A DNA stretch of 64,000 nt from Adhaeribacter rhizoryzae (GTDB lineage Bacteria; Bacteroidota; Bacteroidia; Cytophagales; Hymenobacteraceae), in the NCBI RefSeq assembly GCF_008629685.1, contig NZ_VWSF01000008.1, forward strand, positions 1-64,000, in the 5' to 3' direction. How positions within the stretch are numbered: position 1 is the first letter of the stretch; each line of letters begins with the position of its first letter. Under the pieces are notes generated by a model. That model saw only the letters and a list, made by a program, of their open reading frames with translations, did not search any database and was not told where the DNA came from. Both the position numbers and the translations under genes were made by a program. This document shows positions 25,442 through 33,233 of the stretch, piece by piece.

Positions 25442-25873
25442 ATGATGCTAAAACAACTGGTAGATTTTAGAGACTTTTGCTACGTCTGGGCCGTGAAGCA
25501 ACAAGGAGAAAGTTATGCTGAGTTTAGGGGTAAGATGAAATTAAAGGCAATGTATGGAACTTACTACCTCGCATTGTTAATGTTAATCAGTGTTCTCAAT
25601 TATAAGGCTGGTAATCCCATCCCCATACCAAGAATTCTGGAGGAAAATGTTTTTGCCCAATTAATAGCAGGATTATTTTTATTAGTCCCTTTTAACTTTT
25701 TTATGAATTTCCTTTTAAAGAAAATATCTTCCTTACCGATAGACAAAGATATGTCGCCTGAAAGATATAGGATGTTAAGACCGAAAGTTATTGTATTTTT
25801 TATATTAGGAATGACATTAGCAATAGTCTTTCCCTTTTTATTAGATGGGCTTCTCCCTCCATTCTATAATTAA
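25442..25873 (+). CDS. Cassette 6: membrane protein, hypothetical
   Basis: A 143-residue protein with three hydrophobic helices: MYGTYYLALLMLISVL near residue 38, VFAQLIAGLFLLVPFNFFMN near 70, and a strongly hydrophobic helix near the C-terminus (VIVFFILGMTLAIVFPFLL). No family recognised. The start could be 25442 or the ATG at 25445; neither has an obvious ribosome site. Confidence 0.6.
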   Translation: MMLKQLVDFRDFCYVWAVKQQGESYAEFRGKMKLKAMYGTYYLALLMLISVLNYKAGNPIPIPRILEENVFAQLIAGLFLLVPFNFFMNFLLKKISSLPIDKDMSPERYRMLRPKVIVFFILGMTLAIVFPFLLDGLLPPFYN

Positions 25874-25928
25874 TTTTAGGGTGGTACGATTTTGCCAAAT
25901 GAGAAAAATAAAGAACAAAGAATGACTT

Positions 25929-25983
25929 TGGCTAACAAAAACGAAAGCCCATTAAAGTGTGCCCTAGCAGCGGCCCGTTGGAA
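25929..25983 (+). other. attC-like site 6 (non-classical type)
   Basis: TTGGCTAAC complements the start of cassette 6. The body shares AAAGCCCATTAAA and CCTAGCAGCGGCCCGTTGG with sites 2 and 4, although an inner ACGGG has become GTGTG. It ends at the boundary with the 56-bp remnant. Confidence 0.75.
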
Positions 25984-26040
25984 GTTAAATAATTAAATCT
26001 AAAGTTGACATCGGGCTTCGCATATACTAACCGTTAGCCG
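25978..26040 (+). other. Cassette remnant: right half of an attC site
   Basis: From GTTGGAAG to CCGTTAGCCG there are only 56 bases and no gene. The right part, GGGCTTCGCATATA then ACCGTTAGC, resembles the right half of attC-like site 1 (CTTGGCATACACG, then CCCGTT). The complement of its own start tag (CTTCCAAC) is missing, so the left half and any gene were deleted. Confidence 0.65.
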
Positions 26041-26120
26041 TTGTGGTAATAAACTTTATTGGTTTCAGGTAGAACAACTAAGCTGCTGTTATAATAGTTG
26101 ACCGGCAAAATATTCAGAGA

Positions 26121-26864
26121 ATGGAATTTAACCCAAACAACCCTGTTGTTAAACGCTGTCTGCAAGGTATGGCCATGGAAGAAAATGGCCAACCGGAAGA
26201 AGCAAGCAAGCTGTTTCAGCAAGCCTGGCACGAAGCCACAAACGACTTTGAAAAGTTTTTGGCTACTTACTATGTAGCCCGCCAGCAAAAAAATATTGCT
26301 GATAACTTAAAGTGGCTCGAAACAGCTTTAGCGTTTGCCTTAAAAATAAACGATGATGCCGTTAAGAGTGCTTTTCCGGCGCTGTATTTAAATATTGCCC
26401 AATGCTACGAAGCTTTAGGCGAACCGGACAAGGCAAAACAGCATGATGCTTTAGCTACTGCGTTTAAAGAGAAACCAGCCGATAAAGGTCCTTTTTATCA
26501 TGGCACAAAAGCAGATTTGCAGGTTGGCGATTTGCTAACGCCAGGGGGCAACTCTAATTACAAAGCCGAACTCAAAATGAATCATATTTATTTTACAGCC
26601 CTGGTTAATGGGGCAGGGCTTGCGGCGGCATTAGCCCAAGGCGATGGGCGTGAACGGGTTTACATGGTTGAACCAACCGGGAGTTTCGAAAATGACCCGA
26701 ATGTGACAGATAAAAAATTTCCGGGTAACCCGACCCGTTCTTATCGCTCCGAAGCACCCTTAAAAATTATTGGCGAAGTAACCGATTGGGTGAAACAAAC
26801 ACCGGAGCAACTCCAGCAATGGCGCGAAAAGCTGGCCAATAACAAAGGCGAGATTATTAATTAA
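26121..26864 (+). CDS. arr: Rifampin ADP-ribosyltransferase with N-terminal TPR-like extension
   Basis: A 247-residue protein. Residues about 125-240 match Arr enzymes strongly: FYHGTKADLQVGDLLTPG, YMVEPTGSFENDPNVTDKKF, PGNPTRSYRSEAPLKIIGEV. Arr moves ADP-ribose from NAD to rifamycins and confers resistance. Residues 1-120 are helical with TPR-like pairs (GQPEEASKLFQQAW, LNIAQCYEALGEPDKAKQHD); this kind of extension also occurs in other Bacteroidota Arr proteins. It follows the last array boundary (GTTAGCC at 26033), but the complement of that tag is not found after the gene. It may be a cassette that lost its attC or simply flanking chromosome. Confidence 0.9.
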   Translation: MEFNPNNPVVKRCLQGMAMEENGQPEEASKLFQQAWHEATNDFEKFLATYYVARQQKNIADNLKWLETALAFALKINDDAVKSAFPALYLNIAQCYEALGEPDKAKQHDALATAFKEKPADKGPFYHGTKADLQVGDLLTPGGNSNYKAELKMNHIYFTALVNGAGLAAALAQGDGRERVYMVEPTGSFENDPNVTDKKFPGNPTRSYRSEAPLKIIGEVTDWVKQTPEQLQQWREKLANNKGEIIN

Positions 26865-26889
26865 TTTTCTTGGGTGCGTGTAGTTTAAA

Positions 26890-26932
26890 CCAAAGCGGCC
26901 TGTAATCTTTACGGAGATTACAGACCGTTTGG
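26890..26932 (+). terminator. Hairpin after arr
   Basis: CTGTAATCT and AGATTACAG pair around a TTACGG loop, extended by CGG/CCG and CCAAA/TTTGG with one mismatch and one bulged G. It lies 26 bases past the stop. There is no strong T tract, so it is probable but not certain as a terminator. Confidence 0.6.
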
Positions 26933-26972
26933 CTGTTGCTGGCTTACGGGCCGGCAGTTTAATTATTAAATA

Positions 26973-27584
26973 TTAGCCTCTTATTTTGTTAAAGCTACCG
27001 GCACGCTTACCTTTCAGGGTTTTACCGTTAGCCAACGTTAAATCATACTCAATGGTGAAATTAGGCGAAGAACCAGAAACTTTTACGGTACCGCCGTTGG
27101 CCCGAATCGGGTCCTCGTCTGAGAGAACGCCATTGCCGTTGGTATCTATGTAAACAGAGGAAGCAAATACCGATTTGTTTTTATATTTAGTCTGTAGCTG
27201 GCTGTCGCTTAAGCTGCCGTCGTTAGAGGCGTCTACAAAACTAAAGCTACCGGTTTTAAACTCCGAATCGCCGAAAGAATAGCACTCGGTAAATATACCA
27301 AAGCTGCCCTGAATCTCTTCTACTTCGTCGCCGTTGTTTTCAATATCGCCGTCCGATACATAAAAGTCGTAGTCGTAGTGGGTATCGTTGTTGCCGTATA
27401 AGTTGGCGGCTCCTAAATCAACAATTAAGCCTTGGTCTAAGTTGTAATTAGTGCCGTTGTATTCTACTTCGTTTTTGGCGGGTTTGGGGTCATCTTTCTT
27501 TTCGAATAAACTACAAGAAGTAGAAGCAAAAGTAAGCGCCAGGGCCAGGGTAGATAATTTTAAGAAGTTAAATGATGTTTTCAT
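26973..27584 (-). CDS. Hypothetical lipoprotein
   Basis: A 203-residue protein with a lipoprotein signal (ALTFASTSC, Cys about residue 23), a lysine/aspartate-rich linker and a strand-rich body (VEYNGTNYNLDQGLIVDLGA, FTIEYDLTLANGKTLKGK). It contains an EF-hand-like loop DTNGNGVLSDED near residue 147 that could bind calcium. I cannot name a family. It lies downstream of the second hairpin-repeat cluster and SH3 gene, in the same relative place as the lipoprotein gene at 19963-20667, but the two are not similar. Confidence 0.65.
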   Translation of the reverse strand: MKTSFNFLKLSTLALALTFASTSCSLFEKKDDPKPAKNEVEYNGTNYNLDQGLIVDLGAANLYGNNDTHYDYDFYVSDGDIENNGDEVEEIQGSFGIFTECYSFGDSEFKTGSFSFVDASNDGSLSDSQLQTKYKNKSVFASSVYIDTNGNGVLSDEDPIRANGGTVKVSGSSPNFTIEYDLTLANGKTLKGKRAGSFNKIRG

Positions 27585-27655
27585 AGTTTTGGTTTTGAGC
27601 TAGTTTGTTTTTATAATTTAAAGTTTTAAGAATTTAACAAGCAATACCTCCTGCG

Positions 27656-27680
27656 CCGGCTCTGAGAAAGAGCCGGTTTT
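27656..27680 (+). terminator. Hairpin with T tract on the plus strand
   Basis: CCGGCTCT and AGAGCCGG pair across a 5-base loop and are followed by TTTT on the plus strand. All genes around are on the minus strand. It corresponds in place to the hairpin at 20740-20785. Confidence 0.5.
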
Positions 27681-27722
27681 AAGTTTGCTTTAGCAGGATT
27701 AGGTATTTAGGAGAACCAGCGG

Positions 27723-27794
27723 AAGCCTTACGGGGCTAGCAGAACTGGCAGGAAGCCTTACGGGGCTTGGTTGGGGTAAAGCCTTACGGGGCTT
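27723..27794. repeat. Hairpin repeat cluster, copy 2 (three units)
   Basis: Three AAGCCTTACGGGGCTT-type units at 27723, 27753 and 27779. The first two units and their spacer match the first two units of copy 1 (20801-20854) with only two differences, so the blocks share a recent origin. Confidence 0.85.
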
Positions 27795-27869
27795 AACCAG
27801 GGTAGGGCGCAAAAGCAGTTTGGGCTGAAACAGTTGGCTTACGGGCGAACCGCCACCCAAAATACTTTT

Positions 27870-28166
27870 TTACTTTTTGGCAATTACCTGGTGGGTAGCC
27901 GGTTTAATGGGTTTGGCCAACTCGGCGGTAAGCACGTAGCCCACCTGGCCATCTACAGTTACAATACTCCAGGCACTGTTGTAGCGGCGCACCACCACAA
28001 TTTCGTCGGAGCTTTTTAAGGCTTTAAGTACTTCGGTAGAAGTGCCGGGCTGGCGGTACATTTTACTGTTTTCGTAACGGGCACTGGCCGTTACTGCCTG
28101 GTGGCCATCGGCAAAACCAAAAGCGGTTTGGGCGGCCAGGGCTAAGGTTAAAATAATCTTTTTCAT
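27870..28166 (-). CDS. Small exported SH3-domain protein, copy 2
   Basis: A 98-residue protein with the same signal peptide and SH3 domain as the gene at 21014-21307, with a few changes (FADGHQAV for FATDRQAV, tail IKPATHQVIAKK). Identity also covers the bases just before the start codon. It is followed on its strand by hairpin repeats and then a lipoprotein gene. It is probably periplasmic or surface-exposed; its ligand is unknown. Confidence 0.8.
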   Translation of the reverse strand: MKKIILTLALAAQTAFGFADGHQAVTASARYENSKMYRQPGTSTEVLKALKSSDEIVVVRRYNSAWSIVTVDGQVGYVLTAELAKPIKPATHQVIAKK

Positions 28167-28638
28167 AGTTTTGGTGTTTTTAGGTTCGGGGTTTAAATTA
28201 CTTTAGCAACTGCTGTTATTATCTGGTTGCGATACAAATATGCAGCAGGCCGGAAGCGAATAAAAATTAGTTTAAATGAAGGGCAGAAGACACCGGATGA
28301 ATGCCTAAAATTAAGGGTTAAAAGCCTCTAATCTGCTCATCGTAAACTGCTGTGGTAAGCGTATTTGGTTGGTAGTAATTAATTGATATTTACGTGTTTA
28401 TTGCTTTTTAAGCCTGTATTTAATACAGTAAGCTCCTGAATTACCGGCAAATTTTAAGCAATATATTTTGCGCCGGCAACCTGGCTGCATTCATTTTTAA
28501 TTAAAACAAAGGATAGGGAAATCTGGCCGAAAGCCTTTACTTTGAGTTCAAGTTCAGGCCTCTGAACAAAATTTATTCAGACCAGTTAATAAGGGTAATC
28601 TCAGGTTTACTATTGCCTGACCAGCCCAACCAATTTAT
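28167..28638. other. Intergenic region between SH3 copy 2 and polA
   Basis: About 470 bases of divergent promoter region. No gene, repeat or RNA is supported. Confidence 0.5.
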
Positions 28639-31482
28639 ATGAGCGAAAGAACCAAAAAACTGTTTTTGCTGGATGCCATGGCCCTAATTTTCCGGGCGCA
28701 CTTTGCTTTTAGCAAAAATCCCCGCATCAACTCCAAAGGCATGAATACCGGGGCCGCCCTCGGCTTTACCAATACGCTGTTCGAAGTATTATCCAAAGAA
28801 AAACCTACGCACATTGGTGTAGCCATGGACGGACCATCTAAAACGTTCCGGCACGATAGCTTTACCGAGTACAAGGCCAACCGCCAGGCCATGCCCGAAG
28901 ATATTGGCATTGCTATTCCGTACGTCAAAAAAATTGTAGATGCCTTTAATATTCCGCTGTTAATATTGCCCGGTTACGAAGCCGATGATATTATTGGTAC
29001 ACTTTCGTGCAAAGCCGAAAAAGCCAATTTCGATGTGTACATGATGAGCCCCGATAAAGACTTTTGCCAGTTGGTAACCGACCACGTGTACTTGTATAAA
29101 CCCGCTTTTTTGGGCAACGGCGTCGATATTCTGGACGTGAAAAAAGTATGCGAAAAGTGGGAAATCAGCAACGTAAAGCAGGTAATTGATATTTTGGGTT
29201 TGCAGGGCGATGCCGTAGATAATATTCCGGGCATTCCGGGCATCGGCGAAAAAACCGCTAAAACGCTGATTCAGAAATACGGCTCCGTTGAGAATTTAAT
29301 TGCCCACGCCGATGAGCTTAAAGGCAAGCAGCGCGAAAATATTATTCAGTTTGCCGAGCAAGGTTTATTATCGAAAGAATTAGCGACTATTCATTTAGAT
29401 GTGCCCATTACTTTCGACGAAAGTCAGTTTGAGTACAAAGGTCCCGATGTAAATAAATTAACGGCTTTGTTCGAAGAACTGGAATTCCGGCAACTGGCGC
29501 AGCGGATTTTAGGTACTAGCTTGGCGGCGGCTCCAACTAAAACACCCGCCAAAGCTACCCGCACGTTGGTAAAAGGTAAAAAATCGGACCAGCAAAGTTC
29601 TTTATTTGAACAGCTAGACGAAATATTGGTAGATGCCCCCGAACCGGCGCCCGTTGCAACCGGCCAGAAGAAAAATATTAACAATACGCTGCACAACTAC
29701 CATTTAATTAACACGCCCGAACTACGCGCCAGCTTAATTAAATATTTAAAACTGCAAAAAGAAATTTCCTTCGATACCGAAACCGACCGCCTCGACCCGA
29801 TTACCGGCCGTTTAATTGGTATGTCGTTCTGCTATTTGCCCGGCGAAGCTTATTACGTAACCGTACCGCTGGATTTGGCCGAGGCGCAACCCATTGTGGA
29901 TGAGTTCCGGGAAATTCTGGAAAACCCGAATATTACCTTAATTGGCCAAAATATTAAATACGATATTTTAATCCTGAAATCGTACGGCATTGAGGTTAGG
30001 GGGCAAATATTTGATACCATGCTGGCGCATTATTTACTGGAGCCCGATATGCGCCACAACATGGATTTGCTCTCGGAAACGTACCTGGGCTACACGCCGG
30101 TTTCTATAACGGAACTGATTGGTAAAAAAGGTAAAAAACAAATTACCATGGCCGATTTAACGCCGGAGGAGGTGTATGAATACGCCTGCGAAGATGCCGA
30201 TGTAACGCTACGCCTGAAAAATTACTTTCAGCCGCTGCTGGAAAAAAATGGCTTGCTAAAGCTGTTTAACGAAGTAGAAAACCCGTTGGTGCCGGTGCTG
30301 GCGGGTATTGAAAAAGAAGGGATTGCCATTGATGCCAACGCCATGGCCGAATCTTCGAAGGAATTATCGGGATATATCGCGGAGTTTGAGCAGCGCATTT
30401 TCCAGATTGCCGGCACTGAGTTTAATATTGGTTCACCCAAGCAGCTCGGCGAAATATTATTCGAGAAGTTAGGCATTCAGGAAAAAACCAAAAAAACAAA
30501 AACCGGCCAACACGCCACCGGCGAAGAAATATTATCGAAGCTGGCGCACAAGCACGAAATAGCCCAATTAATACTCGACCACCGGGAACTGAGCAAACTT
30601 AAATCAACGTACATCGATGCCTTGCCGCAATTAATTTGCGAGTCGGATGGGCGGGTGCATACCTCGTTTAACCAGGCGGTAGCCGCTACCGGGCGCTTAA
30701 GTTCTACCAACCCCAACCTGCAAAATATTCCTATCCGGACCGAAAAAGGCCGCGAAATACGCAAAGCTTTTGTGCCCCGCGATAAAGACCATTTGCTTAT
30801 TTCAGCGGATTATTCGCAGATAGAATTGCGCATTATGGCTCATTTCAGCGGCGATGCCACCATGAAAGAAGCTTTTCAGAATGGTTTGGATATTCACTCC
30901 TCCACGGCGGCCAAAGTGTTCCGGGTAACCTTGGACCAGGTAGACAGCGATATGCGCCGGAAAGCCAAAACCATTAATTTCGGTATTATTTACGGTATTT
31001 CGGCTTTTGGCCTTTCCGAGCGGTTAAATATTCCGCGCCGCGAAGCTGCCGATATTATTGAGGCTTATTTCCAGGAGTTTCCGGCTATAAAAGAATACAT
31101 GGACGAAGCCATTAACAAAGCCCGCGAGCAGGAATACGTGCAAACTTTATTGGGTCGTCGCCGCTACCTCCGCGATATTAATTCGCAGAATGCCAATATT
31201 CGGGGCTACGCCGAGCGTAACGCGATTAACGCGCCCATACAAGGTACCGCCGCCGATATTATTAAAATTGCCATGATTAACATACATAATTGGCTGAACA
31301 CGGAAAAACTGAAAACCCGCATGATATTGCAGGTACACGACGAATTACTCTTTGATACGCCCAAAGACGAAATAGATTACATAAAACCGCACATAGAAGA
31401 ATTAATGAAAAATGCCTTGCCGCTGAGTGTACCTATGGAAATAGGCTTGGGCGTTGGCGAAAACTGGCTGGCCGCACATTAA
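28639..31482 (+). CDS. polA: DNA polymerase I
   Basis: A 947-residue protein with all three domains. The N-terminal 5' nuclease has AMDGPSKTFRHD and GYEADDIIGTL, then DAVDNIPGIPGIGEKTA. The 3'-5' exonuclease looks active, with FDTETDRLD near residue 380. The polymerase has DYSQIELRIMAH (motif A) near 725, RRKAKTINFGIIYGISAFG (motif B) near 775 and QVHDELLFD (motif C) near 900. It fills gaps and removes RNA primers. A proline/alanine-rich linker near residues 290-340 joins nuclease and exonuclease. It is monocistronic with a strong terminator. Confidence 0.97.
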   Translation: MSERTKKLFLLDAMALIFRAHFAFSKNPRINSKGMNTGAALGFTNTLFEVLSKEKPTHIGVAMDGPSKTFRHDSFTEYKANRQAMPEDIGIAIPYVKKIVDAFNIPLLILPGYEADDIIGTLSCKAEKANFDVYMMSPDKDFCQLVTDHVYLYKPAFLGNGVDILDVKKVCEKWEISNVKQVIDILGLQGDAVDNIPGIPGIGEKTAKTLIQKYGSVENLIAHADELKGKQRENIIQFAEQGLLSKELATIHLDVPITFDESQFEYKGPDVNKLTALFEELEFRQLAQRILGTSLAAAPTKTPAKATRTLVKGKKSDQQSSLFEQLDEILVDAPEPAPVATGQKKNINNTLHNYHLINTPELRASLIKYLKLQKEISFDTETDRLDPITGRLIGMSFCYLPGEAYYVTVPLDLAEAQPIVDEFREILENPNITLIGQNIKYDILILKSYGIEVRGQIFDTMLAHYLLEPDMRHNMDLLSETYLGYTPVSITELIGKKGKKQITMADLTPEEVYEYACEDADVTLRLKNYFQPLLEKNGLLKLFNEVENPLVPVLAGIEKEGIAIDANAMAESSKELSGYIAEFEQRIFQIAGTEFNIGSPKQLGEILFEKLGIQEKTKKTKTGQHATGEEILSKLAHKHEIAQLILDHRELSKLKSTYIDALPQLICESDGRVHTSFNQAVAATGRLSSTNPNLQNIPIRTEKGREIRKAFVPRDKDHLLISADYSQIELRIMAHFSGDATMKEAFQNGLDIHSSTAAKVFRVTLDQVDSDMRRKAKTINFGIIYGISAFGLSERLNIPRREAADIIEAYFQEFPAIKEYMDEAINKAREQEYVQTLLGRRRYLRDINSQNANIRGYAERNAINAPIQGTAADIIKIAMINIHNWLNTEKLKTRMILQVHDELLFDTPKDEIDYIKPHIEELMKNALPLSVPMEIGLGVGENWLAAH

Positions 31483-31519
31483 GCTTAAATATTTAATTTG
31501 CTAAACGTATTTCTTAGTA

Positions 31520-31557
31520 AACCTCACCGATCTAAAAGATTGGTGAGGTTTTTTTTT
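31520..31557 (+). terminator. Rho-independent terminator of polA
   Basis: AACCTCACC pairs with GGTGAGGTT, extended inward by ATCT/AGAT, and is followed by eight or more T. It lies about 40 bases past the polA stop. Confidence 0.92.
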
Positions 31558-31609
31558 AACAGCCGGTTTATACTACAATCAAATAAATATTGCGCTTAAA
31601 GTCAATTTT

Positions 31610-31685
31610 GTCATCTTGAGCCTGTCGAAGGATCTATTACAGTTATGAAAAGTAGGGTTAGATGTTTCGACAAGCTCAACATGAC
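31610..31685. repeat. Imperfect inverted repeat (dispersed-repeat type)
   Basis: Arms of 20 bases, 31610-31629 (TCATCTTGAGCCTGTCGAA) and 31666-31685 (TTCGACAAGCTCAACATGAC), pair with a few mismatches around a 36-base centre. Elements with this TTGAGCCTGTCGAA look recur in many Bacteroidota genomes as intergenic repeats. The rest of 31558-31868 holds no gene. Confidence 0.7.
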
Positions 31686-31868
31686 GCAATAACGTAACCG
31701 TATTAACCAATTGATAATAGTATTAGCACCATTGGTGGTGTTATCACCGCCAATTTTAAAGCTTCTGCCAACCTGCTTGCTGGTGCCTCCACAGCAAGGG
31801 CAAAGGATTAATTTGTAAAATGCTAAGCAGCTTCTATGCTAATAATAAGAATGGCATCTCTAGTCAGA

Positions 31869-32333
31869 TTATTTTGAAGTATAAGTAATTTTTAATATAT
31901 AATTACTGCCCTGCTCGCTAAAAGTACGTTCCAGCACCATCTGTTTTGAGGTTAGCTCCAATATGGTATAAGTTTCGGTAAAATGCCCGCGCTGAAACGG
32001 GTACGTCCATTTTAAAATATTATCCGAAATAACCCAGGTGCCTTCCTGGTAAATTTGCGGGTCGTTTTGGAAACACCTGGTTGCGCCTTCATCAATTATA
32101 TAATTACCATTAGAAGAGAACTTATAAATATCGTCTTTGGTACAAACGGTAATATTAGGCATAGCAAATAAGTCGTAGGACGGGCGACTATCTTCCGTAA
32201 CCAAATAATTGGTAATCAGCCAATCTTTGCCAATTATTAATTCCGAATTACTCGGCGGGTCGTTGTCTTTCTGGCAGCCAACAAGCGTTAACAGCAATAA
32301 AATTATTACTAATGAGGAGTTAAAGTTTCGCAT
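31869..32333 (-). CDS. Lipocalin-like lipoprotein, copy 1 of 3
   Basis: A 154-residue lipoprotein (signal ends LVGC, Cys about residue 20) with a small barrel domain. It has the family pattern CTKDDIYKF, then a DEGATRC segment, then GTWVISDN, then the barrel end YILKITYTSK. This is the lipocalin-like domain common in Bacteroidota (PF13648 type). The two conserved Cys after the lipid site probably form a disulfide. It is the third of three tandem paralogues in transcription order. Confidence 0.75.
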   Translation of the reverse strand: MRNFNSSLVIILLLLTLVGCQKDNDPPSNSELIIGKDWLITNYLVTEDSRPSYDLFAMPNITVCTKDDIYKFSSNGNYIIDEGATRCFQNDPQIYQEGTWVISDNILKWTYPFQRGHFTETYTILELTSKQMVLERTFSEQGSNYILKITYTSK

Positions 32334-32523
32334 GGTTAAAAAATATTAGGAAAAACAAGCTTAAGCGGATAAGGGTTGTGCCAAAAAACCGGGCCAGGAA
32401 AAATAAACAGGCCTAAGTATTATTTAACGGAATTGCTGGTGTTTGGGGTAAGCTGACGCAAATAGCTTTTTAATTGGGTGAATACCAGATTAAAAAGGTG
32501 AATGGACTAATATACAAAAAGAT

Positions 32524-32542
32524 AGCCGCTGGTAAAGCGGCT
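32524..32542 (-). terminator. Hairpin terminator after lipoprotein copy 2
   Basis: A 7-bp stem (AGCCGCT/AGCGGCT) followed on the minus strand by ATCTTTTTG. It lies 32 bases past the stop. Confidence 0.7.
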
Positions 32543-32573
32543 TGTATAATATTTTTGTTTTTAGTAGCAGCCG

Positions 32574-32996
32574 TTACTGGGCCGTAAAGGTTATGGTAAT
32601 GCTGGAGCCCGCCGCATTAGAGGCTTTTAACTTAAACCTTTGCCGGTTTAATTCCTCAATGGTATAATCATCTCCGTCCCAGGTAAAAGTGTTTCCGTCC
32701 TTGAACCAGGTTCCCTGCTCTACAATTTGTGGGTCAGTAGCATTACATTTACTGGCCCCTTCGTCCCGGACATAAGTAGCATCGTCCCGGAACCGGAAAA
32801 TATCATCGGCATCGCAGGTAGCCATCGTCGGAATTTGATCTACGGTACCCCCAATACTCGTTGAAAGTACAAGCTGGGTTATTTTCCAGGTTCGGCCAAT
32901 TGGTAAGTTATCTGGTTCCGCATCTTCGTCTTTCTTACAGCCAACAAATAGCAGGGTTGTTACTAAAACAAGTAAAAGCGAGTTGACTTTATTCAT
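32574..32996 (-). CDS. Lipocalin-like lipoprotein, copy 2 of 3
   Basis: A 140-residue lipoprotein (LLFVGC lipobox). It repeats the family pattern with CDADDIFRF, RDEGASKC, PQIVEQGTW and the C-terminal strand ITITFTAQ. It is shorter than its neighbours. It has its own terminator and a 240-base gap on each side, so it may be transcribed alone. The ligand is unknown. Confidence 0.75.
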   Translation of the reverse strand: MNKVNSLLLVLVTTLLFVGCKKDEDAEPDNLPIGRTWKITQLVLSTSIGGTVDQIPTMATCDADDIFRFRDDATYVRDEGASKCNATDPQIVEQGTWFKDGNTFTWDGDDYTIEELNRQRFKLKASNAAGSSITITFTAQ

Positions 32997-33185
32997 GAAC
33001 AGCGGGTTAAATAATTATTAAACAAGGTGTTTGTTTTAAAGAATAACGAGGAGTACTTCTAACAAGCGTTTATAAGATTCTCTACGGTATTTTTATTATT
33101 CAGATACACCTGGTAAACGTTATTCAAGCCGCTCTTTTTCAACCTTTCGCCCTGGTTATAATAGTTAATAGCGGTATATAAAAAA

Positions 33186-33210
33186 GAAAGCCGCTGTTCA
33201 GGCGGCTTTC
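33186..33210 (-). terminator. Rho-independent terminator after lipoprotein copy 3
   Basis: A perfect 9-bp stem (GAAAGCCGC/GCGGCTTTC), followed by TTTTTT on the minus strand. Confidence 0.85.
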
Positions 33211-33233
33211 GTTGGTATGGTTAAGCACAATAT

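Larger units (their letters stand above)
22114..26033 (+). mobile_element. Integron-type gene cassette array without an integrase (CALIN-like)
   Basis: Six complete cassettes in one orientation: 22114-22640, 22641-23481, 23482-24049, 24050-24586, 24587-25377 and 25378-25977, then a remnant at 25978-26033. The base before each cassette is G, so each boundary reads GTT plus a tag. Each cassette's end carries the exact complement of its own start tag: GTTGTGCG/CGCACAAC, GTTGGTGGTA/TACCACCAAC, GTTGGCGG/CCGCCAAC, GTTAGCAG/CTGCTAAC, GTTAGCGATA/TATCGCTAAC and GTTAGCCAAA/TTTGGCTAAC. That is how attC R'' and R' sites behave in integrons. Cassettes are 0.5-0.85 kb, mostly single-gene, all plus strand and AT-richer than the flanks. 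No integrase gene is present in the window. Confidence 0.88.

Noticed and set aside
26890-26932. Hairpin after arr as a seventh attC site
   Set aside because: It has a GTTTGGC-like right end and a bulged base, but its left side does not complement the expected tag (GTTAGCCG). A terminator-like hairpin explains it better.
19963-27584. The two lipoprotein genes downstream of the SH3 modules as paralogues
   Set aside because: One has a carboxypeptidase-like domain, the other an EF-hand-like loop, and no shared motifs are visible. Only the SH3 gene and repeats are duplicated.
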